A DNA stretch of 64,000 nt from Uliginosibacterium sp. (GCA_016718265.1 JADKDZ010000005.1:124001-188000), one strand, 5' to 3'; shown: positions 16,875-26,110, numbered from the stretch's first letter. Translations and numbers: made by a program. Notes: generated from the sequence alone by a model not told the origin.

Positions 16875-19800
16875 TCAACCTTGGCGACGGCGAGGCCTGG
16901 CGCCTGCTACGAGCATCAGTGCCAGCAACAGCAAGGCCCACGCGCTCAGCGTCGGCACCGGTGTCGCGAGCTTGCTGACGGTCAGCGCGCGCACGGCGGT
17001 GTTGTTGGCGGGATTGCTATCCCCGCTGGCGCCGGTGCTGCCGTTGAGGCTGAGGCCACCCGTGCTGGTCGGCGTGCCGCTGACCGCGCAAGTCACCATC
17101 TGCCCCGCGGGCACGGCATCCCCTGCCACCCAGGGCGTTCCGCCGCTGAGGGTGCAGGCACCTACCGTCACCCCGGTGGGCAATCCGCTGAGCGTGCAGG
17201 TCGTACCCGCGGCAGCCGCGGCCGTGCCGATATTGCTGCAGGTAAAGCTGCCGGTGTAGGGGGCGCCGGCGCGCGCACTGGCCGGCAGGGTGCTGAGGTC
17301 GATCCGCATGTCCGGCGCCTGGAAGCTGGTGGGCGCATGGGCCGAGTTGTTGGCGCTGTTGCTCTCGGCCGTCGTGGTCGCAACACTGGCGGTAACCGTG
17401 AGGCTGCCACTGCTGGGGGCGGTGTAGCTCAGGCTCAGGGCGATGCGCTCCCCGGGAGCGAGGCTCGCAGGCAGGCTGCAGCCAGTGACAGCGCCCCCAC
17501 TGTAGGTGCAGGGGTTGCCGTTGTAGCTGACGGCGACACCGGCCGGCGCGCCACTGAGCGAGAGCGTATAGCTCACCCCGGCTGCCGTGTTGGCACCGAT
17601 GTTGCTGAAGCTGACCGGCACGGTCACGGTGCTCCCCGCCACGGCACTGGCCGGCGGTGATACGGTGGTGGTCACGTCTGCGGTCGTGGCATTCACGATG
17701 CTTGTGCTGCCGGTCGCCGTATTGTTCGCCGTGCTGGTTTCTGCGGTGCTGGTGGCGATTGACGCATTCACCTGCACGGCGCCAGCCGCGGGCGCGGTGT
17801 AGCGCACGCTGAAAGCTGCGGTCTGGCCCGAGGCCAGCGCCGTGGGCAGACCGGAGAGCGTCACCGCACCGGTACTCGCGTTATAGCTGCAGGTGACCCC
17901 GCCCCCCGAGCAGGACACGCCGCTCAAGCCGGGCGGCAGGCTCAGGCTGTAAGTCACCCCGGCAGCGGCGGATTGCCCCCCGTTGGCAAACGTGACGGGC
18001 ACGCTCACGCTGGCACCCGGCGCGGCCGAGGTGGGCGGCGCCAAGGTGACGCTGACGTCGGCACCCGACGCCGAGGTCACGATCGTCGTACTCCCGTTGG
18101 CACTGTTATTGGCGGTGTTCGTTTCTGCCGACACCGTGCTCACACTGGCCTGCACGGGCACGACGCCGGAGGCTGGCGCGTTGTAGCTCAGCATCAGGCT
18201 GGCCCATTCACCGCTTGCCAGCGTCGCAGGCAGACCCGTCACGCTGACCGTGGTGCCGCTGTAGCTGCACACGGCAGGTGCCGCGCAGCTCACTCCAGTC
18301 AACCCGGCGGGCACCGTCAGCGAATACGCCACGCCGCTTGCGCTGGCCGTACCCGTATTCCCGAATGACACCGGCACTTTGACGACGCTGCCCGGTGTGG
18401 CTGTGGCCGGCGCCGAGACGCTGCTCACCACATCCGCGCCGCTGCCCATCACCGTGGTGGCGCCGCTGGCGGCGTTGTTGGCCGGATTGGTGTCGGCACC
18501 CGCGGGGGTGATGGACGAATTCACGGTCACGATGCCGGAGGCCGGCGCGGTGTAGTGCAAACTGAACGGCAGGCTCGCCCCCGCGGGTAGCGTCGCCGGC
18601 AAGCCGGAAACAGTCACCACCCCGGTGCCGGCCGCATAGCTGCATGACACGCCGCTGCCGCTGCAAGAGACATCGCTCAAGCCGCTGGGCAAACTCAGCG
18701 AATAGGCGCTGATGCTGGCGTCCGCCGCCCCGGCATTCGCGTAACTTACGGTCACGGCCACCACGCCACCGGCCACAGAGGCGGCAGGCGCGGCGACGGT
18801 TGTCAGCACATCCGCGGTCGTCGAGCCGCCCACCAGCGTGATCGCGCCGGCGGTGTCCGTGGCGAGGTTGGGGCCCTGGCTGGTGGTTGTCGACACCGCG
18901 GCCGACACCGGCACATTGCCGGTTGCAGGCGCGGTATAACTCAAGCTCATGTTGACCCATTGGCCGGCGGACAAGGAGCCGGGCAGGCCCGACACGGTCA
19001 CCACACCGGTGCCCGCGTCATAGCCGCAGGTCGCGCCGCCGCAGGAGACGTTCGTCAGCCCCGCAGGCAGGCTCAGTGTATAAACTGCATCCGCAGCAGC
19101 CTGCGAACCGACGTTGCCAAAGGCCACGTTGACGGACACGCTGCCACCCGCCGCGACGCTGACCGGCGCCGAGACGGTGGCCGTCACATCCGCTGCGTCG
19201 ATGATGTCAAAGGTATTGGATTGTGGTGTCGTGCTCTGGTAAGTCCAGAGATTCAGGGCTTTGGCATCGCCGTAAGCTTGCCCCGCCGACACGCAGTCAT
19301 TGTTGTTGTTTGCGCCCTCAGGCCACCAGCGGTAATACTTGCCCGAGCCGCTCAAATTCGCGTCGGACGAATCCACGCCCAGCAGCGAGAACAAGGGAGA
19401 CGGCTCCGCCCAGCCGGAATTCCCGCAGATATTCCCGTTGAGTGTGCCGACCGCGGTGCCACCCTTGGTGACATAACCGCGGTCGTCGTAATAAACAATC
19501 GAATCGATGGTGTTGCCGTTGAGCTTCGTCAGCGCCGGGCCGCCGTAGAAGTTACCCTCCACGTCCACAAAGGGGAAGTGCGCCTCACCATTGCGGCCGG
19601 TAATGCGGAACTTGTAGCCGCCCCCGACCGGGAAGTTGTTGCCCGCGTTGTCTTTGCCGTCCCAGGTGATGGCATAGTCCCCCGTGCCGGAGGTCCCCGT
19701 CAGCACGCGGTTCGTCGTCGTCCCCGGGTCCCAGTCCACGCCGTCGCGGCTGATGATGATCTGGAACGAGATCGTGTCGGTCACATGAAAATTGAAGGTG

Positions 19801-20849
19801 CCACCCTGCCCCACGTAACTGGTCGAACTGCTGGCTGGCGGGTACACAAAGCTGAAGGCATTGACCTGCGGAGGCTTGGGCGCGGCCGGAATGCCCAGTG
19901 CACCCAGGGTCGCGTCAATATCGGTACCGCCGGCAGCACTGACGTCGCTGAAAAAGATCGGGAACTGCGCACCGTCGGAGGTCACGCCGGCAGGTAGCCC
20001 TGTCGCAACCGTCTGATTCAGGCCGCGGATATCCTTGTATAGCGGCTCGCCCTGGTCGCGAAACCCGAGCGCATTGGCGAAGAACGTGCCGCCATTCGGA
20101 TCGATCCCTTTCAGGCTCTGACGGTAGCGGTAGCCGTCGTCCGTCACGTAGTACAGATTGGAGTACAAGCGCTTGTTGGCGCCATTGCCCGCGGTATACG
20201 CCGACCACGCATACGTAAACACGCGCCCGGTGATATCGGTGATCGAGGCCGTATCGGCACTGCGCACCGTCACGTCCCACGCGGATACCGAGTCTTTCGC
20301 CGTGGCAGGCGGATCAATCACACCGTTGGTATTTGACGAGCCGGTGGCCGAGAACAGCACCCCGTAGATCCCGGTGGTCGGCGCCGTGTAATGGCAGGGT
20401 ACAAAGCCGGAGAGATTGCCCGTGCCATCCACGCTCCGCGGCCCGGCAAGCTCCTGTGCACGGGTGGCAATCAAGCCGTCGGTACCGGCCGAACAGATGA
20501 AATCGGCTGTCCCGGGAATGGTCTCCGCCCCCTTGGTGCCGAAGCTCTGCGGGCTGTAGAGGCTGATCGTGCCGGCATTGTTGGAGATGCGGTTTCGCGA
20601 ACCCAGCAGGATGTTCTCCCCGGCCTGGGCATACACGTAAATAAAGGTTCGGCGTTGCACCACACCGAGATAAACCGTCGCGCCGCCGGTGAGATCGAGG
20701 TTGGCGCGCCCTTCGTCGGTATAGGCGGCTTCATACCCTGCCGGATACAGCGAACGGCTACCCTCTGCCAGCGCCAGCCCCGGCAGCAGAAAAGCCACCA
20801 CCCCCAGCCCCACTCGCCCCAGCCTTGATAACAGCTTTTTTGTGGCCAC
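16875..20849 (-). CDS. Large secreted DUF11-repeat protein with IPTL-CTERM sorting signal
   Basis: About 1,324 residues. A signal peptide (VGLGVVAFLLPGLALAEG) leads to a ~530-residue N-terminal region containing a FlgD-like strand segment (YAITWDGKDNAGNNFPVGGGYKFRI). Six DUF11/CARDB-like repeats of about 115-130 residues follow; each begins ADVxxxVxxP, has a SCSY or CxY cysteine pair, a VSGLPxTLxxGxxxxxxLxYTAPxxG core and a TxxANNxAxG end. The C-terminus PVPTLSAWALLLLALMLVAGARPRRR is the IPTL-CTERM pattern (motif, membrane helix, Arg cluster). I chose the GTG at 20849 because AAGGAGAG sits just before it; an ATG at 20873 has no ribosome site. Function unknown; surface adhesin or matrix protein is plausible. 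Confidence 0.85.
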   Translation of the reverse strand: MATKKLLSRLGRVGLGVVAFLLPGLALAEGSRSLYPAGYEAAYTDEGRANLDLTGGATVYLGVVQRRTFIYVYAQAGENILLGSRNRISNNAGTISLYSPQSFGTKGAETIPGTADFICSAGTDGLIATRAQELAGPRSVDGTGNLSGFVPCHYTAPTTGIYGVLFSATGSSNTNGVIDPPATAKDSVSAWDVTVRSADTASITDITGRVFTYAWSAYTAGNGANKRLYSNLYYVTDDGYRYRQSLKGIDPNGGTFFANALGFRDQGEPLYKDIRGLNQTVATGLPAGVTSDGAQFPIFFSDVSAAGGTDIDATLGALGIPAAPKPPQVNAFSFVYPPASSSTSYVGQGGTFNFHVTDTISFQIIISRDGVDWDPGTTTNRVLTGTSGTGDYAITWDGKDNAGNNFPVGGGYKFRITGRNGEAHFPFVDVEGNFYGGPALTKLNGNTIDSIVYYDDRGYVTKGGTAVGTLNGNICGNSGWAEPSPLFSLLGVDSSDANLSGSGKYYRWWPEGANNNNDCVSAGQAYGDAKALNLWTYQSTTPQSNTFDIIDAADVTATVSAPVSVAAGGSVSVNVAFGNVGSQAAADAVYTLSLPAGLTNVSCGGATCGYDAGTGVVTVSGLPGSLSAGQWVNMSLSYTAPATGNVPVSAAVSTTTSQGPNLATDTAGAITLVGGSTTADVLTTVAAPAASVAGGVVAVTVSYANAGAADASISAYSLSLPSGLSDVSCSGSGVSCSYAAGTGVVTVSGLPATLPAGASLPFSLHYTAPASGIVTVNSSITPAGADTNPANNAASGATTVMGSGADVVSSVSAPATATPGSVVKVPVSFGNTGTASASGVAYSLTVPAGLTGVSCAAPAVCSYSGTTVSVTGLPATLASGEWASLMLSYNAPASGVVPVQASVSTVSAETNTANNSANGSTTIVTSASGADVSVTLAPPTSAAPGASVSVPVTFANGGQSAAAGVTYSLSLPPGLSGVSCSGGGVTCSYNASTGAVTLSGLPTALASGQTAAFSVRYTAPAAGAVQVNASIATSTAETSTANNTATGSTSIVNATTADVTTTVSPPASAVAGSTVTVPVSFSNIGANTAAGVSYTLSLSGAPAGVAVSYNGNPCTYSGGAVTGCSLPASLAPGERIALSLSYTAPSSGSLTVTASVATTTAESNSANNSAHAPTSFQAPDMRIDLSTLPASARAGAPYTGSFTCSNIGTAAAAAGTTCTLSGLPTGVTVGACTLSGGTPWVAGDAVPAGQMVTCAVSGTPTSTGGLSLNGSTGASGDSNPANNTAVRALTVSKLATPVPTLSAWALLLLALMLVAGARPRRRQG

Positions 20850-21219
20850 CTGTCTCTCCTTGGTTCTCGTCATGAACGGGCTCACCAAGCCCGATATCGC
20901 TCGGTCAAAAGCCCCGCACGCAAACCGGTTTTGTGCGTTCGGGGGGACATTGCCACAGCACTACCACTGCAACGGCGCCGTTCATGACCGATGCGCGTGC
21001 GTACACCGGAAAAGCCGATGGCCCGCCGCTTGCTAAGGCAAGCCATGCGTACAGCCGCACCCGTTCGCCGCCGCAAGCAGCCCAAAGGCGCCGTTGTTGC
21101 AATGACGGCGAAGGAAGGCGCTATGGTGACAAACACACGCGATTCGCTCGGAGGCCCCATGAACCCTGCAGCGCAAGAGACGGGAAACTTGCCCGTGCCC
21201 CAGACTGTGGCCACAAGAC

Positions 21220-21249
21220 TTCCCGAAAAACCCCTGTGCGTTGTATGAT
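21220..21249 (+). promoter_or_regulatory. Candidate promoter of the pgmB-GH65 operon
   Basis: TATGAT at 21244-21249 as -10 with TTCCCG at 21220-21225 as a weak -35 (18-base spacer). The palindrome at 21260-21273 would then lie over the transcription start. Confidence 0.35.
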
Positions 21250-21259
21250 CGCCGCTGGC

Positions 21260-21273
21260 TGTAACCGGTTACA
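21260..21273. promoter_or_regulatory. LacI-family-type operator, perfect palindrome
   Basis: TGTAACCGGTTACA is a perfect 14-base palindrome with the central CG that LacI/GalR-family hinge helices prefer. It lies 45 bases before the pgmB start, so a sugar-responsive repressor is the likely binder. No LacI-family gene is in the window. Confidence 0.65.
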
Positions 21274-21317
21274 AACCCGGTCATACCCACCCCTGCCCTA
21301 ACCCAGAACCCTGCCGG

Positions 21318-21977
21318 ATGCCCACCATGATCGACTGCTGCATCTTTGACCTCGACGGCGTGATCGTCGACACCGCCAAGTACCACTACCTCGCCTGGAA
21401 GCGTCTGGCGACCAGTCTTGGCTTTGACTTCACCGAACACGACAACGAGCGCCTCAAGGGCGTAAGCCGGGTCGAATCGCTCAAGATCATCCTGTCCATC
21501 GGCAAAACCGAACTGGCCCCCGCCGCGTTCGAGCTGGCGCTGAAGAACAAGAACGACTGGTATCTGGACTACATCAACAAGATCGGCGCCGAAGAAATCC
21601 TGCCCGGCGTCAGCGAATTCCTGGCCGGTGTGCGTGCCCGCGGCATCAAGACCACGCTGGGTTCCGCCAGCAAGAATGCCCGCCTGATTCTGGAGCGCAT
21701 CGGCCTGGTCGATCAGTTCGATGCCATCGTCGACGGCAACAGCGTCACCAATGCCAAGCCGGACCCGGAAGTCTTCCTCACCGCAGCCCGGGCGGTGAAT
21801 GTCGCGCCGGAGCGCTGCGTGGTGTTTGAAGACGCCGCCGCAGGCGTCGAGGCCGCGCTGAATGCACACATGAAATGCGTGGGCATCGGCTCGGCAGACG
21901 TGCTGGGCAAAGCCCACATCCTGATGCCCGGTTTCGCCGGCGTGGATATCGACACCGTGCTCAAACGCCTGCCCTGA
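21318..21977 (+). CDS. pgmB: Beta-phosphoglucomutase
   Basis: HAD-superfamily mutase that converts beta-glucose-1-phosphate to glucose-6-phosphate. The 219 residues show the nucleophile motif DLDGVIVDT, the cap signature KGVSRVESL, the Ser/Lys motifs TTLGSASKNA and NAKPDPEVF and the acidic motif VFEDAAAGVEAA. Pairing with a GH65 phosphorylase 61 bases downstream strongly supports the assignment, because inverting GH65 enzymes release beta-glucose-1-phosphate. An ATG at 21327 (MIDCC) is an alternative start. Confidence 0.92.
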   Translation: MPTMIDCCIFDLDGVIVDTAKYHYLAWKRLATSLGFDFTEHDNERLKGVSRVESLKIILSIGKTELAPAAFELALKNKNDWYLDYINKIGAEEILPGVSEFLAGVRARGIKTTLGSASKNARLILERIGLVDQFDAIVDGNSVTNAKPDPEVFLTAARAVNVAPERCVVFEDAAAGVEAALNAHMKCVGIGSADVLGKAHILMPGFAGVDIDTVLKRLP

Positions 21978-22002
21978 GAGCCGCACTGCGCTTGCCTCTC
22001 CA
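21974..22002 (+). repeat. REP-like hairpin, copy 2
   Basis: GAGAGCC, 11-base loop (GC...TT), then GCCTCTCCAG. It begins at the pgmB stop codon and sits between pgmB and the GH65 gene, where it could form a stem in the operon mRNA. Confidence 0.55.
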
Positions 22003-22038
22003 GCCACCCGAATTCAATAGAATGGAGCGTACTACGCC

Positions 22039-24354
22039 ATGAAGAACTACATCAAAGCCGATCCCTGGAACATCGTCGAAGAAGGCTTCGACCCCGCGCT
22101 GAACGAAGTCTCCGAGAGCATTTTCTCGATCGGCAACGGCAAGATGGGCCAGCGCGCCAACTTTGAAGAAAAATACAGCGGCCACACCCTGCGCGGCAGC
22201 TATGTCGCCGGCGTGTATTACCCGGACAAGACCCGCGTGGGCTGGTGGAAGAACGGCTACCCGGAATACTTCGCCAAGATCCTCAACTCCACCAACTGGA
22301 TCGGCATCGGCATCCAGATTGATGGCGAAGAGCTGGACCTTGCCACCTGCGAAGTCGAATCCTTCAGCCGCGTGCTGAACATGAAGGAAGGCTATCTTGA
22401 GCGCAAGTTTGTCGCCAAGCTCGCCTCCGGCAAGCGCGTGGAAGTGAAGTCCACCCGCATCACCAGCCTGGTTGACAGCCACAATGGCGCGATCCGCTAT
22501 GCCATCAAGGCCCTCAACTTCGCGGGTAAGATCCGTTTCGAGCCGCATCTGGACCTGAACGTATTCAATCAGGATTCCAACTACGACGAGCAGTTCTGGG
22601 TCGAAGTTGCCCGCTCTGCCACCGATGGCACGGCCATCATCACCGGCGAAACCAAGAAGACCGCGTTCCGCCTCGCCACCGCTTTCCGCTACCAGCTGGA
22701 CATCGACGGCCAGGTCGCCACCGCTGCAGCAGAAACGCTGAGTCACGACATGTACATCGGCTACGCCAGCACCGCAGCACTCGCCGAAGGCCAGACCGCC
22801 ACGCTGAGCAAATTTGTCGCCAATATTTCTTCGCTTGATGTCGCGCCCGATGCGCTCGAAGCCGCCAGCCGCAGCAGCGTGCAGGCCGCACAGAGCAAGG
22901 GCTTCGACACGCTGCTGGCCGAGCAAGCCGCGGCCTGGGCCGCCAAGTGGGAAGGCTGTGACGTCAGCATCGAAGGCGACGTTGCCGCCCAGCAGGCGAT
23001 CCGCTTCAACATCTTCCAGATGAACCAGACCTACACCGGCGAAGACGAGCGCCTGAATATCGGCCCGAAAGGCTTCACCGGCGAGAAATACGGCGGTGTC
23101 ACCTACTGGGATACCGAAGCCTACGGCCTGCCCTTCTACCTCAAGACCGCCGAGCCGCATATCGCCCGCCAGCTGCTGGTGTATCGCTATCGCCACCTCG
23201 ACAACGCCATCAAGAACGCCCAGAAACTCGGCTTCAAGGACGGCGCCGCGCTCTACCCGATGGTCACCATCAACGGTGAAGAGTGCCATAACGAGTGGGA
23301 AATCACCTTTGAGGAAATCCACCGCAACGGCGCGATGACCTATGCCATCTACAACTACATCAACCACACCGGCGACCGCGACTACCTCGCCGAATTCGGT
23401 CTGGAAGTGTTGATCGGCGTCTCCCGTTTCTGGCGTCAGCGCGTGCAGTGGTCCGATCGGCGCAAGGGCTACGTCATGCTCGGCGTCACCGGCCCGAATG
23501 AGTACGAAAACAACGTCAACAACAACTGGTACACCAACCTGTTGGCACAGTGGACGCTGCAATACACCGCCGAGAGCCTCGCGTTCGTGAAAGCCAGCAA
23601 CCCGCAGCGCTACGCCGAGATCACCGCGAAAGTCGCCTTCAACGCCAAGGAAGACGAACTCGCCGCCTGGGCCGACATCGCCGCCAAGATCGTGCTGCCG
23701 GTCGATGAAGAAACCGGCGTCTTCATCCAGCATGACGGATTCATGGACAAGGACCTCACGCCCATGTCCCAGATCCCGGCGGGCGAATACCCGATCAACC
23801 AGCACTGGTCATGGGATCGCATCCTGCGCTCCTGCTACATCAAGCAGGCCGACGTGCTGCAGGGCGTGTACATGTTTGAAGACCGCTTCGACAAGGAAAC
23901 CATCCAGCGCAACTTCGATTTCTACGAGCCGCTCACGGTACATGAATCTTCACTCTCGCCCTGCATCCACTCGATCCTCGCCTCGTCGATCGGCTACGAA
24001 GAGCGCGCCTACGCCTTCTACCTGCGCACCGCACGCCTGGATCTGGACGACTACAACAACGATACCGAAGACGGCCTGCACATCACCTCGATGGCCGGCA
24101 CCTGGATGTCGGTCGTTGAAGGCTTCGGCGGCGTCCGCGTGCGTGATGGCAAGCTCAGCATGAAACCCTGGCTGCCCAAGCAATGGCAATCGTATTCCTT
24201 CCGCATCTTCTTCCGCGGCGCCCACCTGCGCGTGGAAGTGAAGCCGGGCGAAATCGTCGTGCGTAACGAATCCGATGTGGCGACCGAACTCACGATCTTC
24301 GGCCAAACCACCCCGCTCGCCGCCCACGCCCAGCTTCGCCACGCCCGCGGCTGA
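22039..24354 (+). CDS. GH65 disaccharide phosphorylase (maltose/kojibiose-phosphorylase type)
   Basis: 771-residue inverting glycoside phosphorylase of family GH65, full length for the family. Phosphorolysis of an alpha-glucobiose yields beta-glucose-1-phosphate, which PgmB then turns into glucose-6-phosphate. Visible landmarks are the N-terminal beta-sandwich start YIKADPWNIVEEGFD and IFSIGNGKMGQRANFEEKYSG, the catalytic (alpha/alpha)6 segment GGVTYWDTEAYGLPFYL, and GVTGPNEYENNVNNNWYTN in which Glu488 aligns with the general acid. Maltose is the commonest substrate of this branch; nigerose, kojibiose or trehalose cannot be excluded from sequence alone. The conserved N-terminus resembles Bacteroidetes enzymes as I recall them, hinting at old transfer. 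No transporter is adjacent. The last 156 bases are duplicated downstream. Confidence 0.9.
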   Translation: MKNYIKADPWNIVEEGFDPALNEVSESIFSIGNGKMGQRANFEEKYSGHTLRGSYVAGVYYPDKTRVGWWKNGYPEYFAKILNSTNWIGIGIQIDGEELDLATCEVESFSRVLNMKEGYLERKFVAKLASGKRVEVKSTRITSLVDSHNGAIRYAIKALNFAGKIRFEPHLDLNVFNQDSNYDEQFWVEVARSATDGTAIITGETKKTAFRLATAFRYQLDIDGQVATAAAETLSHDMYIGYASTAALAEGQTATLSKFVANISSLDVAPDALEAASRSSVQAAQSKGFDTLLAEQAAAWAAKWEGCDVSIEGDVAAQQAIRFNIFQMNQTYTGEDERLNIGPKGFTGEKYGGVTYWDTEAYGLPFYLKTAEPHIARQLLVYRYRHLDNAIKNAQKLGFKDGAALYPMVTINGEECHNEWEITFEEIHRNGAMTYAIYNYINHTGDRDYLAEFGLEVLIGVSRFWRQRVQWSDRRKGYVMLGVTGPNEYENNVNNNWYTNLLAQWTLQYTAESLAFVKASNPQRYAEITAKVAFNAKEDELAAWADIAAKIVLPVDEETGVFIQHDGFMDKDLTPMSQIPAGEYPINQHWSWDRILRSCYIKQADVLQGVYMFEDRFDKETIQRNFDFYEPLTVHESSLSPCIHSILASSIGYEERAYAFYLRTARLDLDDYNNDTEDGLHITSMAGTWMSVVEGFGGVRVRDGKLSMKPWLPKQWQSYSFRIFFRGAHLRVEVKPGEIVVRNESDVATELTIFGQTTPLAAHAQLRHARG

Positions 24355-24421
24355 CCCCGTTTCTCCTCGGTCCCCTTCGCCCTTGCGCCGACTCCGGTCA
24401 GCCCAAGGGCTTCTTTTTGGG
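24199..24421 (+). repeat. 223-bp direct repeat, left copy (GH65 3' end plus downstream)
   Basis: Covers the last 51 codons of the GH65 gene, its stop and 67 bases of downstream sequence. It is identical to 26152-26374 except for two substitutions (T/C at 24264 and G/T at 24359). Offset between copies is 1,953 bp. Confidence 0.95.
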
Positions 24422-24742
24422 CGCTAGTCCGCACGCCGGCGTAATAGCCGCACGGTTATGAATGTGCCTCCAACGTGCCTGGCAAGATCACCGAGACACT
24501 ACGTTGACGATCGCATATCCACGAAGTGCTCTATCAGTAGCAATCGCGATAAGCGAACGATCACTGATCGCTTCAGAAGTTAGTGCGCTACCTCAAATAG
24601 ACCTTTTCCATGACACGGTTTTGCAGTAACGATACCGGACGCGATCCAGATAACCGGAAACTATGGCGAAATAATGATATTCGAATTTCCTCACGTGCCC
24701 CGGCCACGATAGAATTCACCCAAGGCTTACCAGGGGCTTGGA
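24355..24742. other. Gap after GH65, start of AT-richer segment
   Basis: The first 67 bases belong to the direct repeat. From about 24422 composition becomes visibly AT-richer than the flanks. I see no convincing gene before 24743. Confidence 0.5.
24400..24418 (+). terminator. Weak candidate terminator after GH65
   Basis: AGCC/GGCT arms around CAAG followed by TCTTTTT. The stem is only four to five base pairs, so efficiency is doubtful. The same sequence recurs in the right repeat copy. Confidence 0.4.
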
Positions 24743-25143
24743 ATGAAACAAAATCGTGCACTTCTTCTCTCCGCGTTTCTCGCAGCATTTACTGCACTTC
24801 TGCATACGATCGGCGGCACACTGGAAATCCATGCTCCACTGCTGACATCTGCGCTACCAGAGCCAATCAGTCTTTTGCTGTATGCGTGCTGGCATTTGGT
24901 GACCGTCACACTCGTTCTGTCGGCACTTGCATTGCTCTGGTCGTCACGTAACGACAGAGCTGCAACGCATTTGCATTGCCGGCCTTTATAGGCATCCTGT
25001 GGATTAGCTTTGGCGTGGTATTCATCTTTGTTGCGCTGTATTTCTCGGGGTTCAGCGCACTATTCGTTCTGCCGCAATGGACGCTACTCGTACCGATAGG
25101 CTGCATCGCTCTTTTTGGTGTCCGTAAAGAAATCCGCAGATAG
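24743..25143 (+). pseudogene. Small four-helix membrane protein, frameshifted
   Basis: The first frame (24743-24991) gives MKQNRALLLSAFLAAFTALL and two more hydrophobic stretches, then stops. A second frame from about 24950 continues with hydrophobic helices (FIGILWISFGVVFIFVALYF, then LFVLPQWTLLVPIGCIALFG) and ends KEIRR-stop at 25143. Together they make one ~133-residue protein with about four transmembrane segments of an uncharacterised family. A one-base loss around 24945-24975 separates the frames; real decay or sequencing error. It lies in the segment between the direct repeats. Confidence 0.65.
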
Positions 25144-25207
25144 GGTGCGCTGAGGTCGCCTTCGGCGTTAAACGATAACAAGTCGCAGCTAACAGCAGAA
25201 TGTTTTC

Positions 25208-26110
25208 ATGAAAACACTGAGCTATAAGACCGTCCGTGCGAATGGCATCGACTTCAATGTCGCAACCACCGGAGAGGGAGACAGGCTCGCACTGTGTTTG
25301 CACGGATTCCCGGAGTCTTCTTTCTCGTGGCGTCACCAGTTTTCGCTGCTGGAGCGCCTTGGATTCAGTGTGTGGGCCCCAGATCTTCGAGGGTATGGCG
25401 GAACATCCAAACCAGCAGGCGTAAATTCCTATGCCTACGAAACGCTCGAAGCGGATGTTGCGGCACTGATCGAAGCTTCCGGCGCTAAAGAAGTGGTGCT
25501 GATCGGGCACGATTGGGGTGCGCTCATCGCGTGGAACTACGCGATGTTTGGCCGCTTGCCCATTTCAAAACTCATCATCATGAATGTGCCCCATCCCGCC
25601 ATTTGGGAAAAGCAACTGCTCAACGTCCGGCAATTGCTAAAGTCTTGGTACATCTTTGTCTTTCAGCTTCCGTGGTTTCCCGAGTGGATGCTCTCTCGTA
25701 ACGACTATGCGGCGATTGCATCAAGCTTTCGTGATATGGCTGTCGACAAGTCGCGCTTTCCGGAGGAGGTGCTTCGCACCTACCAGCAATCCGCTGCGCG
25801 ACCCGGCGCGCTGACCGCGATGGTGAACTATTATCGAGCCGCCTTCCGGGACTTCGTTCGAGGTCGCAAACGTACAACACGGCAAATAACGGTTCCAACG
25901 CTTTTCTTATGGGGCGAGGCTGATTCAGTACTGGGGATCGAGTGCACCGACGGAACAGAGATGTATGTCAGCGACCTGACGTTTCGCAGGCTGCCTGGCG
26001 TCTCTCACTGGGTTCAACAAGAAGCGCCTGAAACCGTCAATGAAATGATCGAGGCGTGGCTCCTCGGTCAGAGCGTTCCGTACGCGCCCGGTGCAAGCGC
26101 TGACTCATAG
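25208..26110 (+). CDS. Alpha/beta hydrolase, epoxide hydrolase-like
   Basis: 300 residues with the epoxide-hydrolase/dehalogenase pattern: oxyanion motif HGFPESSFSWRHQ (32-44), nucleophile elbow GHDWG with Asp102, an acid in FLWGEADSVLG and the catalytic His in GVSHWVQQEAP. An Asp nucleophile favours epoxide or haloalkane hydrolysis over esterase activity; substrate unknown. Codon use and base composition are AT-richer than the surrounding housekeeping genes, and the gene lies between the two 223-bp direct repeats, so it is probably acquired. Confidence 0.85.
   Translation: MKTLSYKTVRANGIDFNVATTGEGDRLALCLHGFPESSFSWRHQFSLLERLGFSVWAPDLRGYGGTSKPAGVNSYAYETLEADVAALIEASGAKEVVLIGHDWGALIAWNYAMFGRLPISKLIIMNVPHPAIWEKQLLNVRQLLKSWYIFVFQLPWFPEWMLSRNDYAAIASSFRDMAVDKSRFPEEVLRTYQQSAARPGALTAMVNYYRAAFRDFVRGRKRTTRQITVPTLFLWGEADSVLGIECTDGTEMYVSDLTFRRLPGVSHWVQQEAPETVNEMIEAWLLGQSVPYAPGASADS

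Larger units (their letters stand above)
20850..21317. other. Divergent intergenic region between IPTL-CTERM gene and pgmB
   Basis: About 470 bases holding the promoters of both neighbours. Apart from the promoter/operator near 21220-21273, I see no gene; the frames across it lack family resemblance and ribosome sites. Confidence 0.5.

Noticed and set aside
16875..18960. CRISPR-like repeat array
   Set aside because: The periodicity comes from protein repeats (DUF11) that diverge at the DNA level; no identical short repeats with unique spacers.
21961..23805. 614-codon minus-strand frame over the GH65 gene
   Set aside because: A long open frame produced by GC-rich codon bias; its Gly/Val/Asp-rich translation matches no family and the opposite strand encodes GH65.
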